Positions 8,698 to 18,551 of a stretch of DNA of 64,000 nucleotides are shown here, one piece after another. The notes under the pieces are model-generated. The model made no database searches. It worked only from the letters and a program-made list of their open reading frames with translations, and was not told the origin of the DNA. The first letter of the stretch is position 1. Each line of letters starts with the position of its first letter. This DNA is from Kumtagia sp963829135 (GTDB lineage: Bacteria; Pseudomonadota; Alphaproteobacteria; Rhizobiales; Rhizobiaceae): positions 620,001 to 684,000 of the forward strand of contig CAWHHO010000006.1 in the NCBI GenBank assembly GCA_963829135.1, written 5' to 3'. Made by a program: the position numbers and the translations under genes.

Positions 8698-11600
8698 CTA
8701 GCGAAGGCGACCGGAGGCATGGCCGAGCATTGTGTAGACTTTCCCGGTCTCGGATCCGAGGTAGCCTTCCGTGAGACCGCCATCGCGATCGCTGCGGGAT
8801 ATGTCGGTGAGCAGCCTTTCGAAATCCTCGCAATATCGATCGACGGCGCCCCGGAAGGTAGCATCCGACTGATAGCGGCGCCGAATGTCCTCGAACGTCT
8901 GCTGGCCTTTCAGCGTGTAGAGCCGGCGGCTGAATGCACCGCGCTCGCCCTGACGATAGCGCCGCCAGATGTCCAACGCAGCCTCATGATCGACCGCGCG
9001 GGCAATATCGACGGACAGCGAGCCAAGCGGCGAGGCATCCCGCGCAGGTGCGTGCGGCGCCTCAACGGCGACATCGGTTTCCTCAGTCTCAGCGCGCGCG
9101 GCGCCGCTCAGCAGATCGCGAACCCAGGCGCCTGTCTTGGGACGAACGTCACCTTCGCGCGGGCGGGGCGCCTCGGCCTTTGGCGCCGGTTCCGGCTGAC
9201 GTTCGCTCTTTGCCGCAGGTGCCGGCTTTGGGGCAGGTTCTTGCGGGCGCTCAGGCGGACGTCCTTGCGGCACCAAACGTCGCGGCACCTGTGTCTCACC
9301 TTGATCCGAAACGTCGATCGTACGACCAGATTTTGCAACAATTTCCGATAGTTCCTTCAGGGCTTTTATCTGCTCGCCGACGGCACGGCGTATGGCGGTC
9401 GTCAACTCTTTGGCCTCCTGCGGCATGTCGAGAACGCCCTTCTTGAGCTCGGCTCGGGTTTCGTCCAGATCACCTTTGATCGAGCTTGCGGTTCGGCGCA
9501 TCTCTTCCGTAGCATCGGCGAAGCGCTTCGTTGCCGAATCGACCACCTCAGTTATTGCCGCGCGTATCTTGTCGGTGGAGGCCAGGGTTTGTCCTTCCGC
9601 CTTCTCCAGCGTGTTGCCCACGAGGTTTTCAAAGGATTTGAGGATATTCTCTAGGTCTTCCGATTTCTTGACCAGGCCGACCGCGAGATCTTCTAGCGCC
9701 GACTGGCGCTCGAGCGTGTGCTCGAGATTGTTCTGCGCCGAACTGAGCAATTGAGACGCGCTGGTGAGCAGGCGGCTGTGTTCCTCGAACCGGGTCGCGA
9801 TCGACGCTACCTCGCGCAAGGTACCCGACGACAGTTCGGTGAGCCGGTTTGTGTTGGATTCGACCAGCCTCGCGGAACTAGAGAAGGTCAGGGAGGCCTT
9901 TTCCGTCGCGGCGGCGAACCGGTCCGTGGTTGTCGTGAGATCGGTATCCACCTTGGTAAGGTTATCGCTGGCTGCATCGATCAGCTGACCAAGCTTGGTA
10001 CTGGAGGCCGACATGCGGCCGATCAGTTCGTTCACGCCTGTGGATAGGCTGTTGCGCGCGCCGTCGACCGCCGCAAGCGTTTCTGCCGTACGGCTTGCCA
10101 GAGCATCCGCGAGTGCCTGATTCTCAGAGCGAAGCTTTTCTGCAGCACGTTCCGATGCAGTCTCGAGCGTACGCTCGAGTTCGATATGGGCATCGCTTAG
10201 CTTGCCAGCGAGTGGCCGCGCGGTGTCGTCGAGCAACTTGGTTATTTCAGCGGTGCGCTCGGCCATCAATGCGCTCAGTTCGCGCGTGTTGTTGGCAAGC
10301 ACCCTCGCAGCATCATTTGTGCTCTCACCAATGTGCTTGCCCACAGCGCTGAAGGTGTTGCTGATGACGTCGGCCCGCGAAACCAGTTGCTGCTCAGCGG
10401 CGGCAACGTGCTCGCCTACCGTTCGGCCCAGCGTCTCGGCGCTGTTGGTCATGCGCCCCTCCATGTTGGCCATCGAGGTGTCAACGAGAGCGGCTGCATC
10501 TTCGACGCTCTTGGAAAGGCGCGATCCCGCTTGTGTCAGTCTGGCATCCATGTGAGCCGCGGCGGCCTTGGCGCCGGAAAGGACGCGTTCGTCGGCGGCG
10601 GACAGCGCATCGGCGATGATGCGCGCCTGCTCTTCCATGCCCTGGGCCGATTGCGACACGCGGGCAATTACCCGCTCTTCGGCCGCAGCAAAGGCGTTGG
10701 CAGCTTCCGCCGCACTCTGGCCGATGGTGGTGGCGCTTTCCCCGATCCGCTCGGCAAGTCGCTCATCCGCACCCCTGAAAACGTCGCCCATTTCCACGGC
10801 GCGTTCCGCAAGAGCGTCGGACGCAGCTTTTGCACCAAGGGTGATGCGCTCGTTGGCGGCCTCGAAGACCCGCCCGATTTCTGCCGCGCGAGCGGCAAGC
10901 GAGTCCGTAGTCTGGTCCATTCGGGCGGCGATGCGCTGGTCCGCGGCTTCGAAAACGCGGTCGAACTGATCGGCACGGCCGGCCAGAACGTCACCGTTCT
11001 TCTCGATGCTCGCGGCAATGCGTTCATCGGCCTCCTGGAAGACACGGCCGATCTCGCTGGCGCGGCCCGCCAGCGTACCCGCCGTTTCGCCGACGCGCGC
11101 CGTAAGGCGTTGGTCGGCATTTTCGAAGATTTCGACGATTTCGTTGGCGCGAGACCCAAAGGCTTGCGAGCCATCCTCGATTCGCGCCGCGAATTTGCGG
11201 TCTGCCCCGTCAATGACATCACCAAGTTCGCCGATGCGTGCGTTAATCGCGTCCGCGCCCTTCGCAAAGCGCTCAACAAGGCGCTCGTCGACGGCATCGA
11301 AGAGGCGACTGATTTCCGTGGCGCGACCGTTTAGCGCGTCAGCGGTCTCGGCGATGCGCAGTCCCAGCTTGCCGTCGATGCCGTCGAAGCTTCTACCAAT
11401 CTCGCCGGCGCGGGCGGCAAGCGTCTCCGCCGTGGCGACTGCGCGCTCAACCAGCTTTTGGTCCGCTTGGTCGAAGGTGTGGGAAATGTCGTCGGCGCGT
11501 GCCAGCAATGTGTCAGCTGTCTCAGCGGTACGAATGCGGATGCGGTCGTCGGCCTTTGCGAAAACGCCCGCAATGTCGTTCGCGCGCTCCAAGAGGGCAG

Positions 11601-14600
11601 TGGCGGTGAGTTCCGCACGTTCGGCAATCCTTCGGTCGGCATCGGTAAATGCGTTGCCTGCTTCCATTTGCAGCGCGGCCGTGATTTCCAGCACCTTATC
11701 ACGCAACGACGTCGCTGCGCTCACAGCGCTTCCCTCCAAGGCGGTACGGATGTTTTCGACGCCGGCCGTCAGTGCCCGTTGCATCGTTCCGGTGCGCTCC
11801 TCGATGATGCCGGTCTGGCGGTCAAACGTCTGAGCAATTTTATTGACGTCCGCGTCGATGGCTTCGGAGATCAGCGAGCGCTTTCCTGCAATTGTCTCAA
11901 TATGAGACGAGATCTCCAGGTCTATGGTGCGGCGCGCCTCGGATAACTTACCCAGATCGGTGTCAAGAGCTCGCGCGAACGTGGCGCGGCTTTCGGCAAT
12001 CTTCTCAAGGTGCCCGCCAACGATGGAATCGATGCCGGCTCGGCTCTCAGCGACTTTCTGCAGGTCCGTCTCCAGAGCACGGGCAAGAATATCGCGTCCG
12101 TCCGCGATTGCCGAAACCTGCGACTGCACCAGCGCGTCGATGTTGTCACGCGCGTCGGAAAGTTGCGCCAGGTCGGCCTGGAGTACGCCTTTCAACGCGT
12201 CGCGACCGGCCATAAGCTTGTCGACCTGACCCTCCACCAATTGGTCGATATCGGACCGCGCGCTGGTGAGCTTGGCCAGATCGGCTTCCAGTGCCCGCCG
12301 CAGGATATCGCGGCCCTGCGCGAGCTTCTCCACCTGCGAGGAGACCAGGGTGTCGATACTGGCGCGGGTTTCGGTCAGCTTGGCGAGATCATCGCTAAGA
12401 GCCTTGCTCAGCAGTTCGCGGCCCTCGGCGAACTTTCCGCCCTGACTGGCGATGATGCCGTCGATCATTTCCAGATCGCTGCGCAGCGTTTCGGTCAGCG
12501 ATCCGCGGCTTTCAGCCAGCTTGCCAATATGTGCATCCACGAGGCTGCCGATATTCGACATATCCTGTTCGAGGGCCTGTGACAGAAGCTGACGGCCATC
12601 GGCAAGCTTGCCGATCTGCCCCTGGATAATGGATTCGAGGCCGGACATGTCGGTCTCGATAGCCTTCGCAAGCATATCGCGGCCTTGTGAGACCCTCTCA
12701 AGCTGCTTGGTGACGATCTGATCGAGAACTGTACGATCCTCGCCAATCTTGCGCAGATCGGCCTCCAGCGCCCGTGATAGCAGGTTACGGCCTTCTGCCA
12801 GCTTGGCCACGTGACCGACAATGCCGGCGTCGATGCTTTCGCGGGTCTCGGAAAGTTTAGCCAGGTCCGACTCGAGAGCCATGGTCAAGGCGTTGCGCCC
12901 TTCAGCCAGGCGGTTGACCTGACTTTGCAGCAGGCCATCGATATCGCCGCGGGCTTCCGCGATCTTGTCTAGGTCGGCTTCCAACGCCAGTCGAAGCGCA
13001 TCGCGGCCCTGGGTGAGCTTTTCGAAATGCGAAGAGACCACATTGTCGATATCGGCGCGGGCAGATTGAACATGCGCGAGATCGTCCATCAGCGCGCGGG
13101 ACAAAGTGTTGCGGCCCTCGGCAAACTTCTCCACTTGGTGCGCTACAAGTGCATCGATGGCGACGCGCCCCTCGTCGAGCGCTGCTAGATCGGACTCAAG
13201 CGCATGCTTCAGGATCTCGCGGCCCTCGGCTAGTTTCTGAATGTGTGTTGCGGCGAGGCTTTCGATCTCCGCCTTGCTTTGCGACAGCTTGATAATGTCG
13301 GCCTCAAGAGCCCGCTTGAGGATGTCGCGGCCTTCCGACAGCTTCTCGACCTGGGCGGCGACCAGTCCATCAATGCCGGCGCGGCTGTCTGCAAGCTTTG
13401 CGAGGTCAGCTTCCAGCGCTTGCGATAGAACAGCACGGCCCTCCGACAGACGTTCAACATGCATGGCGGCAATCCCGTCGATCTCCGCCTTGCTCTCCGA
13501 TAGTCTTGCCAGATCGGCTTCGAGTGCGCGCTTGAGAATGTCGCGGCCCTCGGCGAGCTTCTCCACTTGCGCCGCAACTAGACCGTCGATGCCGATGCGG
13601 GTGTCCGCGAGCTTGGCAAGGTCGCCTTCGAGCGCTTGCTGCAGAAGCGCACGCCCCTCCGCGAGTTTCTCGATGTGATCTGCCGCAATGCTGTCAAGAT
13701 CGCCCTTTGCCCCGATCATCCGCGCCAGGTCGGATTCAAGCGCGTCGCGGAGTAGGTTGCGGCCCTCGGCGAGCTTCTCGACATGACCGGCGGCGATATT
13801 GTCGATATCCGATTTGCTTTCGATCATACGCGCAAGATCGGCCTCCAGCGCACGTTGAAGGATGTTGCGGCCCTCGGAAAGTTTTTCGACATGGGCAGCG
13901 ACCAAAGCATCGATGCTGGCGCGGCTGTCGGCGATCCTCTCGAGATCTGCTTCCAGCGCGCGGCTGAGAACATCGCGGCCCTCGGCAAGCCTCCCGACGT
14001 GGATGGCTGCGATACCGTCGATTTCGGCCTTGCTTTCCGACAGCTTGTTCATGTCGGATTCCAGCGCGCGGCGGAGAATGTCGCGGCCCTCCGCAAGCTT
14101 TTCCACTTGCGCTGCGACCAGTCCATCTATGCTTGCGCGGCTGTCGTCGAGCTTCGCGAGATCAACTGAAAGGTGCTGCGAGAGCAAACCGCGTGCCTCT
14201 GCATATTTTTGCGCTTGCATTTCTCCGGCAGCGCGTATTTCGGACAGGTCGGCCTCAAGCGCGTCGCGGAGGAGGTTGCGACCCTCGGCGAGCTTCTCGA
14301 CATGACCGGCGGCGATGCTGTCGATCTCCGATTTGCTTTCGAGCATACGCGCAAGATCGGCCTCAAGCGCACGTTGAAGGATATTGCGGCCCTCGGCGAG
14401 CTTCTCGACATGACCGGCAGCGATGCTGTCGATCTCCGATTTGCTTTCGACCATACGCGCAAGATCGGCCTCAAGGGCGTCGCGGAGGAGGTTGCGGCCC
14501 TCGGCGAGCTTCTCGACATGACCGGCGGCGATGCTGTCGATTTCCGATTTGCTGTCGATCATACGCGCAAGATCAGCCTCAAGCGCACGTTGAAGGATGT

Positions 14601-17600
14601 TGCGCCCCTCGGAAAGTTTTTCGACCTGGGCAGCCACCAAAGCGTCGATGCTGGCGCGGCTGTCGGCGATCTTCTCCAGATCCGCTTCGAGCGCGCGGCT
14701 GAGAACATCGCGGCCCTCGGCAAGCCTCCCGACGTGGATGGCTGCGATACCGTCTATTTCAGCCTTGCTTTCCGACAGCTTGTTCATATCGGATTCCAGC
14801 GCGCGGCGGAGAATGTCGCGGCCTTCCGCCAGCTTTTCCACTTGCGCCGCGACCAGTCCATCTATGCTTGAGCGGCTTTCGTCGAGCCTGGCGAGATCAG
14901 CTGAAAGGTGCTGCGAGAGCAACCCGCGTGCCTCCGCATATCTCTCCGCCTGCGTTTCTCCGGCAGCGCGTATTTCGGACAGGTCGCTTTCCAGCGCCCC
15001 AGTCAGCACGGTTCGGCCCTCGACAAGCTTACCCACGTGGTTGGCGATCATGTCGTCAATGGCATCCATATCCGATGCGAAGGCCCGGCTGAGCGCTTCA
15101 CGGCCTTCCCCAAGCTTGCCGCTTTGCGTGGCCAGCATGCCCTCGATATCCGCCATCTCGCTTTCGAGGGCGCGTGACAGGATACGGCGGCCTTCAGCCA
15201 GACGGTCGAGATGCCCCGAAACCATCGAGTTGATGCCGGCGATATCGGCCTCAAGAGCACGGGCAAGCACGCTGCGTCCAAGCTCGATCTTCTCGACCTG
15301 ACCGGCGACCAGTCCGTCGATTGTGTCGACGTCAGCTTCCAGTGCCTTGCTGAGCGCGGCGCGGCTCTCTGCGATGCGGTCAACCTGCGTCCCGACGAGC
15401 GTCTCGACACCCTCAAACTCACTGAGCAAGGACTTCGAGATTGCTCGGCCGCTTGCCGCGATCTGGTCGATCTGCCCGGCAACGGCCACCTCGATTGACC
15501 CGAGGTCGCTTTCCAATGCATCCATCAGCGCGCGGCGGCTTCCATCGATCTTTTCGACCTGACGGCCGACAATGGTGTCGAGAGTCCCGATATCATCATC
15601 GAGCGCGCGGCTTAGCGCCCCCCGCGTCTCGGCAATTCGAGCCGTCTGGGCCGTCACCATCGCGTCGAGGCGCTCGAGGTCCTTGTCAAAGGCATGAGAC
15701 AACCCCGTTCGACCCTCGGCAAACTTCTGAACCTGATGGGCGACCATGCCATCGACAACCGACGCGTCGGCTTCCAGCGCGCGAGTGAGGATATTGCGGC
15801 CTTCAGACAGCTTGGCGACATGCGACGAGACCATTTCGTCGATGCTGTTACGGCTTTCCGTCAACTTTTCGGCGTCAGCCAGAAGTGTCTGCTGCAGAGT
15901 ATCTCGCGCTTCGGCGATCTTGCGCAATTGTTCGCCCAGCGAAAGGTCGATCAACGTGCGGGATTCATCGAGGCGCTGGAGATCGCCGGCAAATACCTGA
16001 GCCATGGCATCGCGGCTGTCGGCCAGTTTGCGCACCTGCGCATCGATCGCCAGTTCCATCGCGCCGCGCGTATCGTCGAAGCGCTGCAGGTCGGCCTGGA
16101 TGACGCCGCTCACGCGATCGCCGCTTTCTGCGAGCTTGCGCGAGTGCTCGTTCAGATAGATTTCGATGCCCTTCCGCGCTTCCGCGAGCTTGCCGAGATC
16201 GCTTTCCAGCGCTTCCGCAGCACTGATGCGCGCAGCGCCGAGGCGCCCGGTGAAGTCCAGGGCGCGCTCTTCCAGCATTGCCGAGGTGGAAATGACAATT
16301 CCGGCCATCTCGTCGTGTAGTTTCGCCTGACGGTCTTCGATTAGGTTGGTGAGCTGCTGCCGGCCGTCGCTGAAGGTGTCGGCGATCTCGCGGGCCCGCT
16401 CGATTAGCCCGTCATTGATTTGCCGGGCGCGGGCTTCAAGCGCGGCGTTAAGCTTTTCTGTACCGTTATCAAGGGCTTCAGCGCGTGTCTGAAACTCGCT
16501 GATCAGACTTTGACCGCGCTCCGCCAATGTGCGCTCGATAGCTTTGAGGTTCGTATCGAACTCATCGTTAAGGGTACGGGCCGCCCCGCCGAGCAGCGAA
16601 ACCATGCCGGACGTGCGCTGCTCAAGCATGTCGGAGAGCGAGCGGGTCACGCTGTCGGATGTTTGTTGCAATGTTGCGATACGGGTATCGAGAAGACTGG
16701 CGAAAGCCTCACCGGAGGTGGTGATGCGATCGCTTAAGCTGTCCAGCCGGCTGCCGATGGAGTTGAAGACAGAGTTGCCGCTTTCGTTAATGCGATCGAT
16801 CAGCGCGTCGCCGGAGCTGTTGATCGTCATCGATAGCTTGGTCGAAGCACCCAGAATGCTTTCGCGTATGATGTCGCTCGCCGTGCTGAGCTGATCCTTC
16901 AATGTCTCGTTCGCGCCGGTGATTGAGGCGCGCACGCGCTCAGCATGGCCAACAACCGCCTCGCGCTCACTGCCAAGGCCGTCGACCAGAGAGCGGATTC
17001 GGGCCTCATTGTCCGAATAGGAGCGCTCGAGCTGGTTGACTTCGCTGTGCACGAGCGTTTCGAGTTCGACGGCGCGAGCCAGGGTGCGCTCGATGCCTTC
17101 ACCCATCGCCGCGACCTCGCGGCGAATAGCTTGTCCGACACTCATGACGCGGTTCTGCGCGAGATTTTCCGGATCTGCGAGGCGCGCAGCTACCTCTGCC
17201 ATGCCCTGCGCTGCAAGCCTCATATCCTGTGCGCGGCGCACCATGACCGCGAATGCCCAGAACAGGATAAGCGGCACGAAAGTGATGACGCTGACTAGCA
17301 GCAGCAACGGATGATCGAGCACCGTTGTCGCTTTCAAATTGATGAGAACCTGCGCGCCGACTAACAGATACGCAATGGCAGCACCGCCCGCGATCCAAAG
17401 CAGCGAAAGAAGACCGATCGTCCAGTAGATGGCGTTTGACGACTTGCGAGAAAGGCTCTGCTGCACCAGACGAGATTCACGCATCGAGTCGTCATTGGCA
17501 GGCGAGAAGGCTGTAGTTTGTGCTCCCACGGGCTGCGGGTCCTGCTGGCCGGTTGGATCGGGAACAGGCGCCAGGTGCATACGGTTTTCCGGCTGCAAGG

Positions 17601-17793
17601 CAGGAAGCTCGTCTCCGGTGTTTTCGCGTGAGAGTTCCTCAGCGGCGCGGGAGATTTGCTCCTCCAGATCTTCCATGGAGGCAGCCATCTCCAATTCCTC
17701 ACCAGCGGCCGCAAGGTCAATATCGAGGGCCTGCTCGAGATCCTTGGCAACATCGTCACTGATGCTGTTGGATGTCGTTGGTCGCTTCGCCAT
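8698..17793 (-). CDS. Giant coiled-coil repeat protein, Growth Pole Ring (GPR)-like
   Basis: 3031 residues in one frame. Residues 1-115 are acidic and soluble. Two membrane segments lie at about 121-150 and 161-185. Then comes a very long helical region: about 42 copies of a KLAEGRxxLxRALEADL unit (roughly 560-1980, periods 29 or 36 residues), then an array with period 29 of the type ADERIxxRxxETADTLxxRA (~2050-2400), then coiled coil. A Pro/Ala/Lys-rich linker leads to a globular C-terminal domain (~2880-3031, GAFSRRLYTLKGQQTFEDIR). Older databases call relatives kinesin-like or apolipoprotein A1/A4/E-like. In Agrobacterium a smaller relative, GPR (about 2100 residues), forms a ring at the growing pole and is needed for polar growth. 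The role here is inferred from architecture. It is convergent with the SDR and divergent from the Hpt gene. Confidence 0.85.
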   Translation of the reverse strand: MAKRPTTSNSISDDVAKDLEQALDIDLAAAGEELEMAASMEDLEEQISRAAEELSRENTGDELPALQPENRMHLAPVPDPTGQQDPQPVGAQTTAFSPANDDSMRESRLVQQSLSRKSSNAIYWTIGLLSLLWIAGGAAIAYLLVGAQVLINLKATTVLDHPLLLLVSVITFVPLILFWAFAVMVRRAQDMRLAAQGMAEVAARLADPENLAQNRVMSVGQAIRREVAAMGEGIERTLARAVELETLVHSEVNQLERSYSDNEARIRSLVDGLGSEREAVVGHAERVRASITGANETLKDQLSTASDIIRESILGASTKLSMTINSSGDALIDRINESGNSVFNSIGSRLDSLSDRITTSGEAFASLLDTRIATLQQTSDSVTRSLSDMLEQRTSGMVSLLGGAARTLNDEFDTNLKAIERTLAERGQSLISEFQTRAEALDNGTEKLNAALEARARQINDGLIERAREIADTFSDGRQQLTNLIEDRQAKLHDEMAGIVISTSAMLEERALDFTGRLGAARISAAEALESDLGKLAEARKGIEIYLNEHSRKLAESGDRVSGVIQADLQRFDDTRGAMELAIDAQVRKLADSRDAMAQVFAGDLQRLDESRTLIDLSLGEQLRKIAEARDTLQQTLLADAEKLTESRNSIDEMVSSHVAKLSEGRNILTRALEADASVVDGMVAHQVQKFAEGRTGLSHAFDKDLERLDAMVTAQTARIAETRGALSRALDDDIGTLDTIVGRQVEKIDGSRRALMDALESDLGSIEVAVAGQIDQIAASGRAISKSLLSEFEGVETLVGTQVDRIAESRAALSKALEADVDTIDGLVAGQVEKIELGRSVLARALEADIAGINSMVSGHLDRLAEGRRILSRALESEMADIEGMLATQSGKLGEGREALSRAFASDMDAIDDMIANHVGKLVEGRTVLTGALESDLSEIRAAGETQAERYAEARGLLSQHLSADLARLDESRSSIDGLVAAQVEKLAEGRDILRRALESDMNKLSESKAEIDGIAAIHVGRLAEGRDVLSRALEADLEKIADSRASIDALVAAQVEKLSEGRNILQRALEADLARMIDSKSEIDSIAAGHVEKLAEGRNLLRDALEADLARMVESKSEIDSIAAGHVEKLAEGRNILQRALEADLARMLESKSEIDSIAAGHVEKLAEGRNLLRDALEADLSEIRAAGEMQAQKYAEARGLLSQHLSVDLAKLDDSRASIDGLVAAQVEKLAEGRDILRRALESDMNKLSESKAEIDGIAAIHVGRLAEGRDVLSRALEADLERIADSRASIDALVAAHVEKLSEGRNILQRALEADLARMIESKSDIDNIAAGHVEKLAEGRNLLRDALESDLARMIGAKGDLDSIAADHIEKLAEGRALLQQALEGDLAKLADTRIGIDGLVAAQVEKLAEGRDILKRALEADLARLSESKAEIDGIAAMHVERLSEGRAVLSQALEADLAKLADSRAGIDGLVAAQVEKLSEGRDILKRALEADIIKLSQSKAEIESLAATHIQKLAEGREILKHALESDLAALDEGRVAIDALVAHQVEKFAEGRNTLSRALMDDLAHVQSARADIDNVVSSHFEKLTQGRDALRLALEADLDKIAEARGDIDGLLQSQVNRLAEGRNALTMALESDLAKLSETRESIDAGIVGHVAKLAEGRNLLSRALEADLRKIGEDRTVLDQIVTKQLERVSQGRDMLAKAIETDMSGLESIIQGQIGKLADGRQLLSQALEQDMSNIGSLVDAHIGKLAESRGSLTETLRSDLEMIDGIIASQGGKFAEGRELLSKALSDDLAKLTETRASIDTLVSSQVEKLAQGRDILRRALEADLAKLTSARSDIDQLVEGQVDKLMAGRDALKGVLQADLAQLSDARDNIDALVQSQVSAIADGRDILARALETDLQKVAESRAGIDSIVGGHLEKIAESRATFARALDTDLGKLSEARRTIDLEISSHIETIAGKRSLISEAIDADVNKIAQTFDRQTGIIEERTGTMQRALTAGVENIRTALEGSAVSAATSLRDKVLEITAALQMEAGNAFTDADRRIAERAELTATALLERANDIAGVFAKADDRIRIRTAETADTLLARADDISHTFDQADQKLVERAVATAETLAARAGEIGRSFDGIDGKLGLRIAETADALNGRATEISRLFDAVDERLVERFAKGADAINARIGELGDVIDGADRKFAARIEDGSQAFGSRANEIVEIFENADQRLTARVGETAGTLAGRASEIGRVFQEADERIAASIEKNGDVLAGRADQFDRVFEAADQRIAARMDQTTDSLAARAAEIGRVFEAANERITLGAKAASDALAERAVEMGDVFRGADERLAERIGESATTIGQSAAEAANAFAAAEERVIARVSQSAQGMEEQARIIADALSAADERVLSGAKAAAAHMDARLTQAGSRLSKSVEDAAALVDTSMANMEGRMTNSAETLGRTVGEHVAAAEQQLVSRADVISNTFSAVGKHIGESTNDAARVLANNTRELSALMAERTAEITKLLDDTARPLAGKLSDAHIELERTLETASERAAEKLRSENQALADALASRTAETLAAVDGARNSLSTGVNELIGRMSASSTKLGQLIDAASDNLTKVDTDLTTTTDRFAAATEKASLTFSSSARLVESNTNRLTELSSGTLREVASIATRFEEHSRLLTSASQLLSSAQNNLEHTLERQSALEDLAVGLVKKSEDLENILKSFENLVGNTLEKAEGQTLASTDKIRAAITEVVDSATKRFADATEEMRRTASSIKGDLDETRAELKKGVLDMPQEAKELTTAIRRAVGEQIKALKELSEIVAKSGRTIDVSDQGETQVPRRLVPQGRPPERPQEPAPKPAPAAKSERQPEPAPKAEAPRPREGDVRPKTGAWVRDLLSGAARAETEETDVAVEAPHAPARDASPLGSLSVDIARAVDHEAALDIWRRYRQGERGAFSRRLYTLKGQQTFEDIRRRYQSDATFRGAVDRYCEDFERLLTDISRSDRDGGLTEGYLGSETGKVYTMLGHASGRLR
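13735..14250 (-). repeat. Second (translation order) copy of an intragenic duplication, offset 735 bp
   Basis: This stretch of the giant gene repeats 735 bp further on (14470-14985). Landmarks GAAAGTTTTT (13877 and 14612) and CGTATTTCGG (14234 and 14969) are both exactly 735 bp apart. The offset equals six 36-residue units plus one 29-residue unit (245 codons). The copies differ at scattered positions, so the duplication is not brand new. Confidence 0.75.
14470..14985 (-). repeat. First (translation order) copy of the 735-bp-offset duplication
   Basis: Partner of 13735-14250. Both copies encode the order SEIRAAGE, YAEARGLLSQHLS, KLAEGRDILRRALESDMNKL, RLAEGRDVLSRALEADLE, KLSEGRNILQRALEADLARM. 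Edges are approximate because all units of the array resemble each other. Confidence 0.75.
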
Positions 17794-17933
17794 GCCGCTA
17801 AACCCTCGTACAAATGCTGCAATGCCAACCCACCCTTAAGGAAAAATCCGAAAGAGCGGGACCCCATGACCGTCTGCTATCGTAGCCATCCTCATGCATA
17901 AAGTGAACTCGAAAGCTCGCAGATGCGTAAAAG

Positions 17934-17951
17934 TTTAAACACAAGGTTAAC
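17934..17951. promoter_or_regulatory. CtrA-like paired half-sites (TTAA-N8-TTAAC) between the giant gene and the Hpt gene
   Basis: TTAA at 17935-17938 and TTAAC at 17947-17951 are eight bases apart, one more than the CtrA consensus TTAA-N7-TTAAC. They lie in the 271-bp divergent spacer (17794-18064), which otherwise shows no gene. Weak evidence because TTAA pairs are common in AT-rich spacers. Confidence 0.2.
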
Positions 17952-18064
17952 GACGCTACAGAATTAGGCGTCAAAATAGCCCATTTCTGGGTTTTTGGCG
18001 ATTAACCGCTTATCCACACCATTCGCATAGCCTGTGAGAAAACATCTGCAGAAATCTGGTCTCC

Positions 18065-18439
18065 ATGTTATCAAATGACAAAAATATCGTTGCTTTTTCG
18101 ATGCCTGGCGGGGAAAGCTCGTGTACGGTGCGAAGTCGACCGATTGATCTTGTGCATCTGGCACGGCAGACCATGGGCGATCGCGCGCTGGAGCAGGAAA
18201 TTCTCTGTCTCTTCGTGCATCGGACGAAACAGGCTCGGCGCCATTTTGCACAAGCCGACGCGAAGGAATGCCAGCGTCTTGCACACCGTCTCAAGGGTAC
18301 GGCACGCAGGGTCGGAGCCTTTGCAATCGCCGACTGCGCCGAGGAGCTCGAGGCCAATCCCAAGGATGCCTATGCTAAGCGCAAGCTGACACGGCTTATA
18401 GACGAGGCCCGGGATTTCGTAGCAGCAATAGGGCGATAG
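18065..18439 (+). CDS. Hpt (histidine phosphotransfer) domain protein
   Basis: 124 residues. The Hpt signature AHRLKGTARRVGA places the phospho-accepting histidine at residue 74, in a four-helix bundle covering about residues 30-120. No kinase or receiver domain is attached, so it is a free-standing phosphorelay intermediate. It is divergent from the giant GPR-like gene. No histidine kinase or response regulator lies in the window, so its partners are unknown. Start ATG 18065 is chosen for length; no strong ribosome-binding site is visible and ATG 18101 is an alternative. A role in cell-cycle or polarity signalling is attractive, given the neighbour, but unproven. Confidence 0.85.
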   Translation: MLSNDKNIVAFSMPGGESSCTVRSRPIDLVHLARQTMGDRALEQEILCLFVHRTKQARRHFAQADAKECQRLAHRLKGTARRVGAFAIADCAEELEANPKDAYAKRKLTRLIDEARDFVAAIGR

Positions 18440-18551
18440 AGGCTGACTGGCCCATCGCCTCGACCGGGCGTGGCGGATCTCAAGGCCGCGCCGCTGTTGA
18501 CTTGCCAAGAACAGTGGTTATGTCGGCTGGATACAAACTCCGGAACTGATT

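Noticed and set aside
8698..17793. CRISPR-like array because of the regular 87- and 108-bp repeats
   Set aside because: The repeats are coding, keep the frame, diverge by codon and have no unique spacers.
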